64,000 bases of DNA from Chaetoderma sp. LZ-2023a (GCA_034401795.1 CM067370.1:68776312-68840311); one strand, 5' to 3'. Shown: positions 32,064-43,169, counted from the stretch's first letter. The notes: a model not told the origin generated them from the letters alone. A program made the numbers and translations.

Positions 32064-33035
32064 GCATTCCCACAAGAAATACGAAATGAGTTTGAGGGTC
32101 ATTGGGTGTTCACGAAGGGTAAGCGAAAGTTCTCGAGCATGCCTCTCGAACAAGCACATGAACAAAATAATGAAAGAGTGAAAGGATGGTGCCATTGGCC
32201 TGACTGAAAGTCCTGCTGCTCTAAAACGATGGATGATAGCTGGACCTGAACAGGCCAGGATCCTCACATAGTTTGATGAACTGTATCACGTGACTGATCA
32301 ACCATCCACCAGCCATGAACAGGGGCATTCAACACAAGAAACATTCCAGAATCAGGTTAACAATATGTGCAACACCATATTGGCAATGGGTAACCCATTT
32401 ATGGATAAGTCAAATGAACTCATGACTCCAGACACACACGATTGTATGGATGGCACAGTTGTACAGGCATTGCACACGATGGAGACATTGGGTAATGAGC
32501 AATATTAAAACTATGTCAAGGATGTGCTTGTTGAAAGGAAAGAACAATCCATAGGGCCATAAAAAAGAATCATCTTCCACTCTTTAAGCGTCCTCACGAC
32601 CCTAGCGGGAACTCAAAGGCAAAACAACAATTCCAAGAAATAAAAAATGACTGCAATCTATTCAGTCAGCTATTCATTGCTGCACAGGTCCGCAGCACAA
32701 AGCTAGGTCAATTCTTCACACATGAAAATCACCCATGGCCAGCAGCATTGTCTCTACATGGAAGATTCCGTCTACCAAGCAACAAAGCAGAGCTACTGCA
32801 TTGCATTGATCCAGCTGTCCAAGCAGAAACACCATCTCACTTTGATGCCAAAGTATTTGATGGTGCTGCCATAGTACACGTCTTGCCACAGGAAAGTGCA
32901 TCTACTTTCGGTGAATATAGTGACAAAGTTTTCATCCCATGGACAGAGAGACAACTTACAAACTGTTCCAGAATTGACATAGTTTGGGACATTTATAACT
33001 GTGACAGCCTGAAAACAACAACTAGAGAAAAATGA
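32064..33035 (+). pseudogene. Lineage 3 transposon gene, AHEQNN region and linker
   Basis: Past the TAG the frame keeps FEGHWVFTKGKRKFSSMPLE and QAHEQNNERVKG, then shifts near 32195 to GLTESPAALKRWMIAGPEQA. A TAG near 32269, a longer helical linker (32290-32508) and a decayed stretch follow, then SLHGRFRLPSNKAELLHCID and DIVWDIYNCDSLK before a TGA at 33033-33035 where relatives read arginine (TREK-R-GKG). QAHEQNN is a hallmark of the family. Confidence 0.75.
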
Positions 33036-33540
33036 GGTAAATGGGTTCGGAGAAAGGTGTCCCGCAATGGTAAGTTACCACCTTGCTTTGCTGGTTTCCT
33101 TCAGGATCCTAGAAACAAGGAAGAGCTATTTGCTCTGCTGGCAGAAGATGTAGTGAATCATGAATATCCACATAACAAACTGGTATTCATTACCTCTGGC
33201 CATACAGTGCAGTCAAATCACTCCAATATCACAATGGGAGAGAGTGATCACGAAGAGGCAGATAGTAGAATATGCCTCCATTTGAATGATGCTCTTAAAG
33301 AGACTTAAAACTTCTATCCTCATTAGAACCGTGGATTCTGATGTAATTGTGATAAAGACGGCAAAGTGGGAGTTTTCCATGATCTTATAGCGTCATCCAG
33401 ATATGCAGCTATGGTTTGGTTTTGGTACCGGAAAACAGTACCGATATTATGATGCTAATTCAATCTGCCAGGAACTTGGACAAAGCTCGTGTTCTACCAT
33501 TTTTCCATGCCTTCTCTGGTTCTGATACAACATCACAGTT
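33036..33540 (+). pseudogene. Lineage 3 transposon gene, XPG/FEN1-like acidic region
   Basis: HEEADSRICLHLNDAL begins at 33249. After a frame change come IRTVDSDVIVI (about 33325) and MQLWFGFGTGKQYRYY. After another change, PFFHAFSGSDTTSQFSGKAK ends the block (33500-33541). Acidic strand, DSDV pair, GSD..S turn and a GK-rich loop follow the order of the XPG-I and helix-hairpin segments of structure-specific 5' nucleases. No other nuclease of that group is evident in the window except the lineage 1 copy. The similarity is by motif order, not by search. Confidence 0.6.
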
Positions 33541-34034
33541 TAGCGGTAAAGCCAAGAAATCTGTTTGGAAGACATGGAAAGCATATCCCACTGCCACAGA
33601 AGCATTCATCATCACACCACTGTCTGCATTTGTTCCACTAGAAATTACATCTCCAGTATTCAGAATAATAGAAAGATTTACCGGTATCATGTATGGCAAC
33701 ACTACTCCACATGTTGATGTGAATGAGCTTCGACAGGAGCTATTCACTAGGAGCGTGAAGATGATGGAGAAGCTTCCTCCCACTCAAAATGCACTGCTCC
33801 ATCATGTTAATCGATGTCTATACCAAGCCAGTATTAGGCTTTGGGTGGATCAAAGGGGACACTGGGTGGTTCCCATTGTGGACAACTCTACCAGCTGCCG
33901 CTGTTAGCTGCAGAGAATTAATCAAGTGTGGATGCAAGGCGACGCCTAGTTGTTCAAAGAATTGCAAGTGCATGAATACAGGTCTCGCATGCACAGCATT
34001 GTGCCTTTGTCATGGCAGTTGTGAGACAATTTGA
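33541..34034 (+). pseudogene. Lineage 3 transposon gene, C-terminal CXC-like cysteine cluster
   Basis: The tail reads WKTWKAYPTATEAF, LPPTQNALLHHVNRCLYQAS. After a frame change come WFPLWTTLPAAAVSCRELI and a cluster of ten cysteines from 33909 to 34022 (spacing C-5-C-1-C-5-C-3-C-1-C-6-C-3-C-1-C-3-C) and a TGA at 34032-34034. The cluster resembles one half of a tesmin/TSO1 CXC domain, a zinc-binding DNA-contact module (family knowledge). It likely ends the native protein, since little coding texture follows. Confidence 0.7.
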
Positions 34035-34439
34035 CTTTGATTGACTAACTTTGAAACCACGCATGTAGTCTCAGTGTAATTGCCATGATTGGAATTACAC
34101 AATTGAACATAAAACTGTTGGTTTAGACAGCAAGTTTATGTTTCTATTTTGGAAATAAGATCCAACCACAATTTTACATTTTGACATTGACCCTAGTTTG
34201 GCAACCTCTCTAGAGAGATTTGCATTATGCTAAATCGTGTTGTGCACATTTTCCAACCTCAGAATACAAATGTACCATTTAAATTAACATTTCCCGCATT
34301 TATTTATAATGGGAGGGGACAAGACCTCAAATTATCCTTTTGAACAATGAACCCAGGAACAGCACTGACTAAGGTACATCAGTACAAAAAACTGGCTTTG
34401 ATACAGCATGTCATAGTAATTCTATGTAAAATATAAAAA

Positions 34440-35085
34440 CAACACACAATTTGATCTTTGAGCTTGCCCCTAGACGTGACCATGACCATTAAAACTTAGC
34501 AGACCCATCTGAAAAGTTATGCATTGTACTATGGTACATCTGTGTCAAAACCTGTGCGTTTTGCAGCATGTTACACACATTCTCTGGGAAGAAATATAAA
34601 AAATCCCACAATTTCACCTTTGACCTTGACCTCTGCATGACCGTGACAGTTAGACTTTGGCTGCCCACTCTAAAAATGTTTGTATTGTCCTCTAATACAT
34701 CTGTACCAAATTTGGTGCTTTGTTATAGTGTGTCACGGTCATTCCATTGAGAAAATATGGAAAAAACGCATAATTTGACCTTTGACCTTGAGCTCTGTAT
34801 GACCTTGATGTTTAGACTTTGGCAGCCCACTCAAAAATGTTTGTATTGTGCTCTAGTGCATCTGTGCCAAATTTGGTGCTTTATTACAGTGTGTCACGGT
34901 CATTCCATTGGGAAAATGTGGAAAAAACACATAATTTGACATTCGACCTTGATCTCTGCGTGACCTTGACCTTTACAATGTGGTAGCCCCCACCAAAAGG
35001 TTTCGTATTTCCCTCAAGTGCATCTGTGCCAAATTTGGTGCTTTGTTCCAGCAGGTCACGATCATTCCCCTAAGCCGCTCCACTA
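34440..35085 (+). repeat. Right subterminal and terminal repeats of the lineage 3 transposon
   Basis: About four units of roughly 165 bp: TTTGACCTTTGACCTTGA, then TTTAGACTTTGGCAGCCCAC, TTGTATTGTGCTCTAGTGCA and CAAATTTGGTGCTTTGTT. The last unit runs into the terminus AGCCGCTCCACTA. Confidence 0.88.
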
Positions 35086-35257
35086 AACCTCGCCAAACTG
35101 AACCCACGGGACTGAAACATTTGATGGGCTTCGAGAAGCGTCCGGTTTACAGAGGTTAAATTTATGTGTAAAAACTGCATCCGGATTGAGAAATATATTC
35201 AGTCCCTAAACGTCTCGGTTTATAGCTGGTTTTGCGTTGGTAGGTTTAACTGTATTA
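35086..35257. other. Target flank of the transposon
   Basis: Starts with the AAC duplication. No gene seen. Confidence 0.4.
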
Positions 35258-35483
35258 CAGTACAGCTCGCAGATAGTCGACGTGTTCCCAAGACAGATAC
35301 ATGTTAGTTGGTAGAATTTTGAACACGATGTAGGTAATGGTCTGTTGAATATTTTGAACATAATTGAATTGAAGTCATTGCTGCTAAGGCAACCATGGAT
35401 TCCAATCCAATTATGTTGAAAAAATTCAACAGTACAGTTGACTTTGTTTTCGAAACCTGTTAAGTTATTGCTGAGCTGTACTG
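35258..35483. mobile_element. MITE-M copy 2 with TA target duplication
   Basis: TA at 35256-35257 and 35484-35485. Termini are CAGTACAGCTCG and GAGCTGTACTG. The central hairpin has TTGAATATTTTGAACATAATT on the left and TCCAATTATGTTGAAAAAATTC on the right. TA duplication with CAGT ends is typical of Tc1/mariner-derived elements. Confidence 0.88.
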
Positions 35484-36384
35484 TATGTAAATTGCGTATA
35501 AGCTATCCAGAAGCGGATTAGATTAAAATAAATAAATGAATTCCACTTACAGCTATGGTCCATGGTCCATGGACTCCTTTTGTCGACTGACTGAGTTAGT
35601 GAATTTGATGACTTTGTTTGAACCACAAAATTGGTTTGAACCAGAACCGCAAAAACGGGATTTATGCGATTTGGTGACGTTTGACGATCGTAATTTCGTG
35701 CCAATGTTTTGAACCCATAGATATCGTCTATAGGCTACTGACTATATTGGTCATGGCCTTCTCAAAAGCGGCATTTCAGAGTAAAGTTTTTCTCCCCGGA
35801 TGTATACTCTCCAAAATAATATGTTTTCGTTACTATTTCTATTACGTAGTCGAATAAATTGTCAGATTATAATTTGTAAATTTGCGACTATTCAATTTCT
35901 CTTCAAATTAGCAAAATATATTTTTGTCATTTTAAATGATTTGTATGCGGCTGATCGTCTGCGCCAGCCAGTCATAATGAAGGTATGCGCATGATCAATC
36001 TAGCCAGTAGGCCATATCAATGTCTGAACCCACAAGCTTTCTAAACTGAGTTAACTTTAGCAATTAATTCGATTGTATTTCGATTTATATAACCGCGTTC
36101 ACTAAAATATTGACGAGATTTCACCATTCAAATAGGTTGTAAAATGTATCTGGGCGCCGCCATCTTGAAATTCACTAACCAATAACCATTGGTAGAGATG
36201 AAGCGAGATCAAAACTCGGTTCTTGGTTTGACGAACCGCGTCAGTAAATCTTTCGCGAAAACGGGCGAACCGTGTAGTTACCGCGTCAGTGAACCACTGG
36301 CGTAGTCAGTCTCCAAAACGATCTGATTTGTAGCTACGCTCCATCCACTTTATATGCGCTTAAATCGGTGTAACACTTGAATCG
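35484..36384. other. No gene seen
   Basis: AT-rich, no motif. Confidence 0.35.
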
Positions 36385-36680
36385 CATTTCCAGAGTATCC
36401 ATCTATCATTTGACGTCATATGACGTCATAATCAGCTAAGTGGCGTGTAGGATGACGGATGACGTCATAATCATCACGTCATAAATGATTCTATTTGGCC
36501 CGTCTTTAACTTTTAATACTCCGACACGTTGCACGAATTATATGTCTCTACTATTTAATAAAGATGCTATTGGATGCCGTAGACAGGAACAGCGCCAAGT
36601 CAAATTAGCTTACCTGTATAGTTTTCTGGATATTGATAGTCAGAGAAAAAAAAGGGAAAGGTCCATTTCAATGTAGCTAT
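36385..36680 (+). mobile_element. MITE-A copy with three CRE octamers
   Basis: Begins CATTTCCAGAGTATCCATCT. TGACGTCA occurs at 36411, 36421 and 36460. Then come the ATGTCTCTACTATTTAATAAA segment, a collapsed hairpin, and CTGTATAGTTTTCTGG. The far end is truncated at GGGAAAGGTCCA. Confidence 0.82.
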
Positions 36681-36699
36681 ACAAGTACGCCGTTAAATG

Positions 36700-36850
36700 A
36701 AGCAACAGCCACCAGTCAAATTAGTTTTAAAATAGTCAACAGAATGTTTAGTAACTTCTACATTCATCAAAGACACACAATTCAGACGGTTACTGACGAC
36801 CCGTTTTCCATTCCGTGATTGACCTACGCCAGTTAATTGTGACGTCAGCA
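36700..36850. repeat. MITE-A-like right half fragment
   Basis: CAGTCAAATTAGTTTTAAAATAG and AGTAACTTCTACATTCATCAAAG, with a CRE octamer at 36840. Confidence 0.55.
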
Positions 36851-37383
36851 GCCAGCAAGTCATATTTTGATTATGAGGTCAGATACTTGCATGAAAGACT
36901 CCCCATTCTTCTAATACTCAGGTTCGCCTCTAGCCAGAAGCTCAGATCCACAAATATGTTTAATGTGCTGCGGAGCTCCACCGTGTTGCAACTACTGTGG
37001 GATGACAATCAGTAAGTTTTGTATTCTTTGCAACATAGTGTCAAGCAACCTACCCGGCATTGATGGTGAATATTTTGTAAACGGGTTGACTGAAAATATT
37101 TGCTACAAGTGGGTGCAGAAATTTTCCGTAACGTTATTTTAAACAATAACCAGTACATGTGTTTAAGCAGCGCCAGTAGCAGTAGGCGTAGCAGGAATAT
37201 GGGCAGAAGCAGGGCCAGTGGCACCTGCAACAGCACGTGTACCCGTAGTAAAACTACCGCTCACGATGTTCGATCACATTATGAACAGTACCTACGACTT
37301 GCACTGGTCTAAAATTGATCTTTTCAATCGCTCACATTCAGTGGCAGCCCTAGCTGGAGCTGGAGCACATGTATCCGTAACAG

Positions 37384-37390
37384 TAAAAGC

Positions 37391-37437
<47 letters not shown>

Positions 37438-37495
37438 CAGTAGTAGCAGCAGCAGCAGCAGTAGTAGTAATAGCAGTAGCAGCAGCAGCAGTAGT

Positions 37496-37536
<41 letters not shown>

Positions 37537-37640
37537 CAGTAGTAGCAGTAGCAGTTGCAATAGCAATAGAAATAGCAGCGGTAACAGAAGTAGCAGATGC
37601 AATAGTAGTAGTATTAGGAGTAGTAAAAGTATTGTTCATG
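37384..37640. repeat. (GTA)n(GCA)n trinucleotide array, about 250 bp
   Basis: Long GTA runs mixed with GCA and GTAGCA units. All frames are open for long stretches (Val/Ala, Ser, Leu, Thr/Ala runs), which is a property of the repeat. Confidence 0.95.
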
Positions 37641-37712
37641 TGCTCGTTCTCGCTGTGAACAGCATGTATGTATATATGATTACTGTATTCCGCGGATGTA
37701 TTAGCAGAAACA

Positions 37713-38040
37713 TTATACACCAATAATCAGTCCTGCTTCGCTTTTGATCACTGTGTTTTGTCCCCAGCCACAAATCTTGAGCTTCCTCAGATCCATTTTT
37801 GATCTGAGTGTACCGCTTCCTGCTTTCCTGTGCTCACCTCGCAGCACGCTTAACATATTTATGCAATGGCGTCCTCTCATGACTTTACATTTACTGGCTC
37901 CCAATATGGCGATTGCTAGACAGAGTACCCATCTGTACCAGAAGGAAGACTGTATAGGCAAGGCAAATCCCAAGGCTCTCTGTGCTAGTATGTCTTTTGG
38001 TATTCTTAGCACATAGCCAAACAAAAATTGACCATCTTTG
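37713..38040 (-). pseudogene. Possible LINE ORF2 C-terminal remnant (weak)
   Basis: The minus-strand reading has QFLFGYVLRIPKDILAQRAL followed by a Gly/Arg-poor stretch and DLRKLKICGWGQNTV. A FGH-LR-p-d-LA-RAL pattern ends many LINE polyproteins. Key basic residues are changed and there is no zinc knuckle. Alternatively it is an unrelated chance frame. Confidence 0.3.
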
Positions 38041-38287
38041 CCAGGCGACTTCTACGGACAGCGGCGATGTACTATACATCTTGTATAGTGCATTGTTGCA
38101 AATTATGCGTTCTGGCCATGCCCGGTGATGGTGCAGAGGTGTTTGCGGTGGCAGGCATCAAGTTTTATAGAACTGCCTTTTGGACCTGCCCAGCTGTTAC
38201 AGTTATACAGCATCAAGGTGACGTAGTCTTTATGAAAAGTACCTATGGTTTTTGCTGGTCTAAACATCGTCTCTCGGATCGCTTATA

Positions 38288-38370
38288 ATTGGCGGTAACA
38301 GTAGCTGCAGCAAATGTAGCGGTAGCAGTAGCAATAGCAGTAGCAGCAGTAGCGGTGACAATAGCAGTAG
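38288..38370. repeat. Trinucleotide (GCA/GTA)n, minor array
   Basis: AGCAGTAGCAATAGCAGTAG-type units, related to the array at 37384. Confidence 0.85.
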
Positions 38371-38537
38371 AAATGTTGTCAATTGTGTGTTATTATTTTT
38401 AACAGTTACTCCAACTTTCGCTCGGTGCTTAACTTGCTGTGGTCCGCCGCCATGCTGTAGTGACTGTGGCTTGGAACGAAAGGTATGAAATCCCGATTGC
38501 TGGCAATACCTGATTTACTTTCCTCCGTATTATTGCC

Positions 38538-38690
38538 CATCCATCCATCCAGTCACCCATCCATTCATGCACCAATTCGTCCATCCATCCATCCATCCAT
38601 CCATCCATCCATCCATCCATCCACACACCGACACACTCACCCACCCCCACCCCACCCACCCATCCATCCATCCATCCATCCATCCAACAT
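38538..38690. repeat. (CCAT)n microsatellite
   Basis: Tandem CATC/CCAT units in two blocks split by CACACACCGACACACTCACC. Confidence 0.95.
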
Positions 38691-38779
38691 TCAGTGTGTA
38701 GATGATAGGACGATGAATAGATTGATAGATGAAGCAATAACTAGAATGCATCCGGGGGAGATGCTACCGTTCTGCTCAG

Positions 38780-39350
38780 TCATGATAATGCATTTAGTGA
38801 ACCCCCGTAACCTAGATAATTGATCAGTTGACCTCAAACTCTAATCACTCGTAAACTGTCGCATTAAGAAGGCGCGTGCTAAATCTGGTGATTCTACCTA
38901 ATTGCATTCCAGTGTTATGACCAAAGATCTGTGTACCATTAGGCAATTTTTGATGCTTTAACATGAAACTCATAAAACTTCTAGTCACCTATAACTTGAA
39001 TGTATATGTCAAATGTGGTGATCTACCCATGCGCGTTCCCGATTCGTGGTTAATACTGTGTATTTTGGGATGCACTTAGTGACCCCGTGGCCTAGATATT
39101 TGAAGGGTTGACCTGAAACTAAACTTAGCTTCAAACCTACCACAATATGAATGGGTGTTACCGATTTGGTGATTCTACCTTCTTGCATTGCAGAGTTATT
39201 GACGAAATGTGTATTCCGGCATGCACTAAGTGACTACGTGACCTCGATCTTTGACCTTTTGTGCCCAAACTAAATTTGTTTGTAGCCACTCATAATATGA
39301 ATGTATTTGCCAAATATGGATATATGTCTCGGACGGACAGGCAGACAGAC
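38780..39350. repeat. Degenerate tandem repeat, about three units of roughly 150 bp
   Basis: GCACTTAGTGACCCCGTGGCCTAG, CTGAAACTAA, CACAATATGAATG, TTGGTGATTCTACC and GTTATTGACGAAATGTGTATT recur in order. The block ends GTCTCGGACGGACAGGCAG, a motif that often ends such arrays in invertebrates. Confidence 0.7.
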
Positions 39351-40009
39351 AGACTCAGACCGGCGGCGTGAGTAACTAGAGTTTAAGGAGGACAGACTAT
39401 ACGGTAAAGATATGTAAATATCATCAGAAAACAATGTTCGTGCTGTGCTGTAGATAAGTGAGTCACGTATTAGGTAATGATCGTGTTTGCACCCGCCGGG
39501 AATTAACAGAAAATTGCAATTGCCCTCTATTGACCATGTGTCCATGCGCACCGTACATGATCAACTGTACACAAGTTGAGTGCGTTTGTGATGTAAGGTG
39601 GATCTGCGCGTGCGTATACCCGTACATGTGAGTGTCTGGATGTACGTGTTTATGCGTGCGTTTGTGTTTGTGTTTCTTATTATCATTATTGCATTTATCT
39701 ATATTTTTCAGTGAGAATTTAACATCGACTTTGGCAAGCAAGATGTGCACGCATTCTAATATCTGCTATGTAAATGACTCTTAATAAAAAAAACTACGAT
39801 TAAAGAACATTCTGATTAAATAATCCTTTCAATGCCACAGACCAGGACGTGGTCAATAGAGATACCGCTTTAAAACGATTTGCGCGTGAAAGAACGGCTT
39901 TTCTCGTCTACATACGCTATAAACAAGTGAATTCGAAAACAACACAATAGCATAGTCATCAGATTTAACTAAAAGTTATGAATAATTTTCCCAATGGAAC
40001 ATAGAGCAG
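39351..40009. other. No gene seen
   Basis: No recognised motif. Confidence 0.35.
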
Positions 40010-40152
40010 ATACCGCACGCACACGCACACGCACACGCACACGCACACGCACACGCACACGCACACGCACGCACGCACGCACGCACGTACGCACGCACGC
40101 ACGCACACACACAATGTGTCTACATGTGCGTGCGTGCGTGCGCGCGCGCCGA
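40010..40152. repeat. (CACACG)n and (GCAC)n microsatellite
   Basis: CACACG units pass into GCAC/ACGC, then a GTGCGTGCGCGC stretch of opposite phase. Confidence 0.95.
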
Positions 40153-40179
40153 GGTGGAGAGGCGCACTATGCATCACAC

Positions 40180-40510
40180 ATGATAATTTCTCAAGGGTAC
40201 GATACCAAAATGGATGTTACGGTCGGTTATTCAATAACAACACTGTTCGCAAGAACTCAATTGCACAAAACTTAATTTGCATAAATCCAAAATGGCCGCC
40301 GTTAAACCAACCACATATTTATCTTGTCAATATTTCCACTTTAGTTGGGATTTCTCTACAATTTATAGTTTCTTCTCAGTCTATTTATTAATCACGAAGA
40401 AAACGATTGAGTTGCAACTATTAAAGTAGATACAAATGTAAATAAAATAAATCCAAAATACCTCCGATTTTTCTCATATACATTGTTTGTCATATTTTAG
40501 ATTTAAGAAC
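40180..40510 (-). repeat. Repeat family E, copy 2 (inverted)
   Basis: Inverted match to 13970-14278: complement of GGTATCNTTG, CCGTTAAACCAACCACATAT, TTTGTCATATTTTAG. It adjoins the GTGC-rich array on the same side as in the other copies. Confidence 0.65.
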
Positions 40511-40633
40511 GTTTCCACTTGCCATTTTATGTCCAAGAACAAATCATTGTCTGGTGTCTCCTCAGATTGGACAGATGTGAAATAGGACATTTATTTCTAC
40601 TGCAATTACACAAACTAAATTGACAACTATGGA

Positions 40634-41045
40634 CCTTTCCACTTTATCCATCCATCCATCATACGGCCTCATAATCAACTACGTGGCGTGTAGATTGACA
40701 TCATAATGAATGACGTCATTATGACGTCATGAATTATGTAGATAAGTACGTCACCAGCGCATATCTGAAGACGAACTATGCGTCATTGTACGAATTGTAT
40801 GTCTTTACTATTTAATAAATAGTCTGTTGAATATGTTGAAACTAATTTGACTGGGTGATGTTGCTACCTATGGCAACATCATCACCCAGTCATATTAGTT
40901 ACAAAATATTCAACAGCTTACCGGTATAGTTTTCAGGAAATTTATAGTTAGGGCATTCGGGGATCGATCAATCCCAATACGGCGAAGTGTGGGTGGGGCT
41001 TAGCTAGCGGTGGGCGGGTGCATAGCTAAAACTGGAAAGATCTAT
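40634..41045 (+). mobile_element. MITE-A, best preserved copy
   Basis: Starts GGACCTTTCCACTTTATCC and ends AGCTAAAACTGGAAAGATCT, giving short inverted termini around CTTTCCA. CRE octamers are at 40711 and 40722. The complete central hairpin spans 40823-40917, with TGATGTTGCTACC/GGCAACATCATC in the stem tip. The GATCGATC block is at about 40962. Length is about 410 bp. Confidence 0.85.
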
Positions 41046-41109
41046 TGACTACTGCCCTGTTATCACAGAATACAAGACAGATCAAGAGTGGCTTAGGTAT
41101 GCTGAGGAA

Positions 41110-41650
41110 GCGACCTCTTGATATGAAAAAACCCAGTGATGCTGAACAACTTTCTTCTCTATATAGAATGCCGACATTGGATTTCTGACCTTTTGTTCAG
41201 CTTCAAGGCACACATTTATGCGCGCTATCTTACATTCTTCTCCATGTTCAAAGCAAACATGAAAGAATCTCACCAATGGGCATTAAAACTTTTGAAGAGG
41301 AGTGATGAGTGTGGCACCGTCCTTCATTCCTGTGAATATGTGTCAAGTTCAACAAAACAATGGAAGATACATTTATGAAGCACGTGAAGAAGTATACTGG
41401 AGTTGGTGGAAGTGGAACCGGTCTGCAGAGAATCCTAGGCAATTAAACATGTGCGCTTAAAATATGTACCATCAGCATTTGAGCATGACAGATATGCTGA
41501 CCGATTCGGAGGGTGATACATGGGAACAGAGATTTACATCCTGCAGACGTTCGGAAGAGCGGAACCATTGTTTGCAAGATGCAAGAAACCACAAAGGCCT
41601 CTTCAATCCATTTCCTATTTGATGTCAGCCTATATTGTATATCATCTGGA
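41110..41650 (+). pseudogene. Decayed transposon gene, XPG-like family, second fragment of lineage 2
   Basis: The plus-strand reading includes SDLLFSFKAHIYARYLTFFS and MFKANMKESHQWALKLLKR. After a stop come TFMKHVKKYTGVGGSGTGLQ and RILGN, then a tail with SCRRSEERN and FNPFPI. The FMKH.K..GG.GG.G motif is also found at 12552-13640, so the two are fragments of the same lineage. Stops near 41376 and 41444 make it non-functional. Confidence 0.7.
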
Positions 41651-41737
41651 GCAAGCGTAGCTGCAAATTGAGAATGATATACTCATCCATGGCGGAGGTG
41701 TGTAGAAAAGTAGCCAAAGAAGCATTTATCGAAGATC

Positions 41738-41797
41738 GACGGGTGGGGTGGTGTGGTGGGTGGGTGGGTGGGGGTGGGGGGGGGGGGGGGGGGGGTT
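41738..41797. repeat. G-rich tract (GGGT)n then poly-G
   Basis: GGTGGGTGGGTGGGGGTGGG followed by an uninterrupted G run of about 20. It has G-quadruplex potential. Confidence 0.92.
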
Positions 41798-41799
41798 CG

Positions 41800-42671
41800 C
41801 GAAATTTTCTTAACTAGTGTAAAAACCAAAACTGAAGACCATAACAGACACGGGAACGGCAGTAAAGGTTAAAACATCGCAGAACACAGTCGTTCTGTAG
41901 AGACAACAGGGGAATATAGCATTCCGGTTGCTTATTAACTTGTTACGTCACAAGATGAACGATTGCAAATTGATATGATCGATTTGAAGGAGTACCGATT
42001 GACACCGGTACCATAGAGTATTAGTACATTTGATGAATGTCTTGTCAAAGCAGATAAATATAAAGTGTTTAGTACCTCACAAAAGAGACTGGCAATGCTA
42101 AAATACAACACCAGGTGGCCTCCTGATTAGAGAATATGGAAACACCTTGTTTTATTGCACGAAGGCTAGACACACTATTCAATATAATGCCATCTAATGT
42201 GGACATTATCTTCGGCACGCGCAGGACCCGTGAGAGCAATTCTGGCCTTGGCCTCATGCCAACCCACCGCTGGGGTTGGGTCTTGGGGAGCCTCCTCTGC
42301 CAAATATTTATATCTGGATGCTCTCAGATGGCGTCTGCTGCATTGCCAGAGGTAAATATGGACTATCAGTTAGTGGTTATATTACTATAGTTTTAAATAA
42401 TTTTATCTTTCTCATTTTCTAAAGAATTCGGAGAGCCTATATACACTCCTTATCTACAGCCAAGACATGGCAAGCGCAGCGAGTCCATACAGGTAGGAGG
42501 GATCAACAGAAACGTTTGTTATAAATGTTCGTTGCATATTTTGTAAAGAATTGGACTTTGACTAAGATAACATATTTTAAAAATATTCCTATATATTCAA
42601 AGGCATACTTCTATAACTGCAGTGAAGTTGACGGTTAATTAATCACATATTTTAGCAATGTACTACAAATT
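41800..42671. other. No gene identified
   Basis: An 84-codon plus frame at 42136 has no recognisable motif. Confidence 0.3.
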
Positions 42672-43010
42672 GTAAATGACTTAGCTCCACCCACACCTCG
42701 CTCGTGGTGGGATCGATCGATCTCTGAACTCCCTGACTATCCATTTCCAGAAAACTATACAGGCAAGCTATTGAATATTTTGGAACTAATTTGACTGGGC
42801 GCTGAGTCAAATTAGTTTCAAAATATTCAACAGCATGTTTATTAAATGGTAGAGACATACAATTCGTACAACGCTTCGGACTATTAAGAGTTAAATACGG
42901 GCACAAACATAATCATTTATGATGTAATGATTATAACGTTATCCTACACGCCGCTTAGCTGATTATAATGTCAGATGATAGATGGATACTCTGGAAATGT
43001 GAATTGTTTG
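42672..43010 (-). mobile_element. MITE-A copy with collapsed hairpin loop
   Basis: Minus-orientation copy. The GATCGATCGAT block is at about 42712. Hairpin arms GAATATTTTGGAACTAATTT and AAATTAGTTTCAAAATATTC flank only GACTGGGCGCTGAGTC, so the stem tip has been lost. It ends AGATGGATACTCTGGAAATG, which is the CRE-side terminus (CATTTCCAGAG). Confidence 0.82.
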
Positions 43011-43169
43011 ATGTTCTTCAAGATTCACTAGAAGATGAGAGTGATGAGGATGACGAGGGCGTAATATAGGATGCTACTGAGACATCATCTGAAAACAACG
43101 ACTCTGATAACAATGAGTGATAGGAAAGACATAAGTCACACATTTGTGTAGTATATTGTGTTTTAACAT

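Larger units (their letters stand above)
28620..35085 (+). mobile_element. Complete but inactive DNA transposon, XPG-like family, lineage 3 (6,466 bp)
   Basis: Left end TAGTGGAGTGGCT (28620) and right end AGCCGCTCCACTA (35085) are inverted. AAC flanks both sides (28617-28619, 35086-35088), a 3-bp target duplication. Inverted subterminal regions at about 28655-29130 and 34440-35065 are built from repeated units of roughly 165 bp sharing ACAAAGCACCAAATTTGG. A single gene family fills the interior (29605-34034). Three- to four-base duplications and a coded XPG-like nuclease recall the Academ superfamily as I remember it. That assignment needs a search. The gene has many stops, so the copy cannot move by itself. 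Confidence 0.88.

Noticed and set aside
37218..37723. Long open frames of Val/Ala, Leu and Thr/Ala across the trinucleotide array
   Set aside because: All frames are open because the DNA is a simple repeat; no non-repeat coding sequence adjoins.
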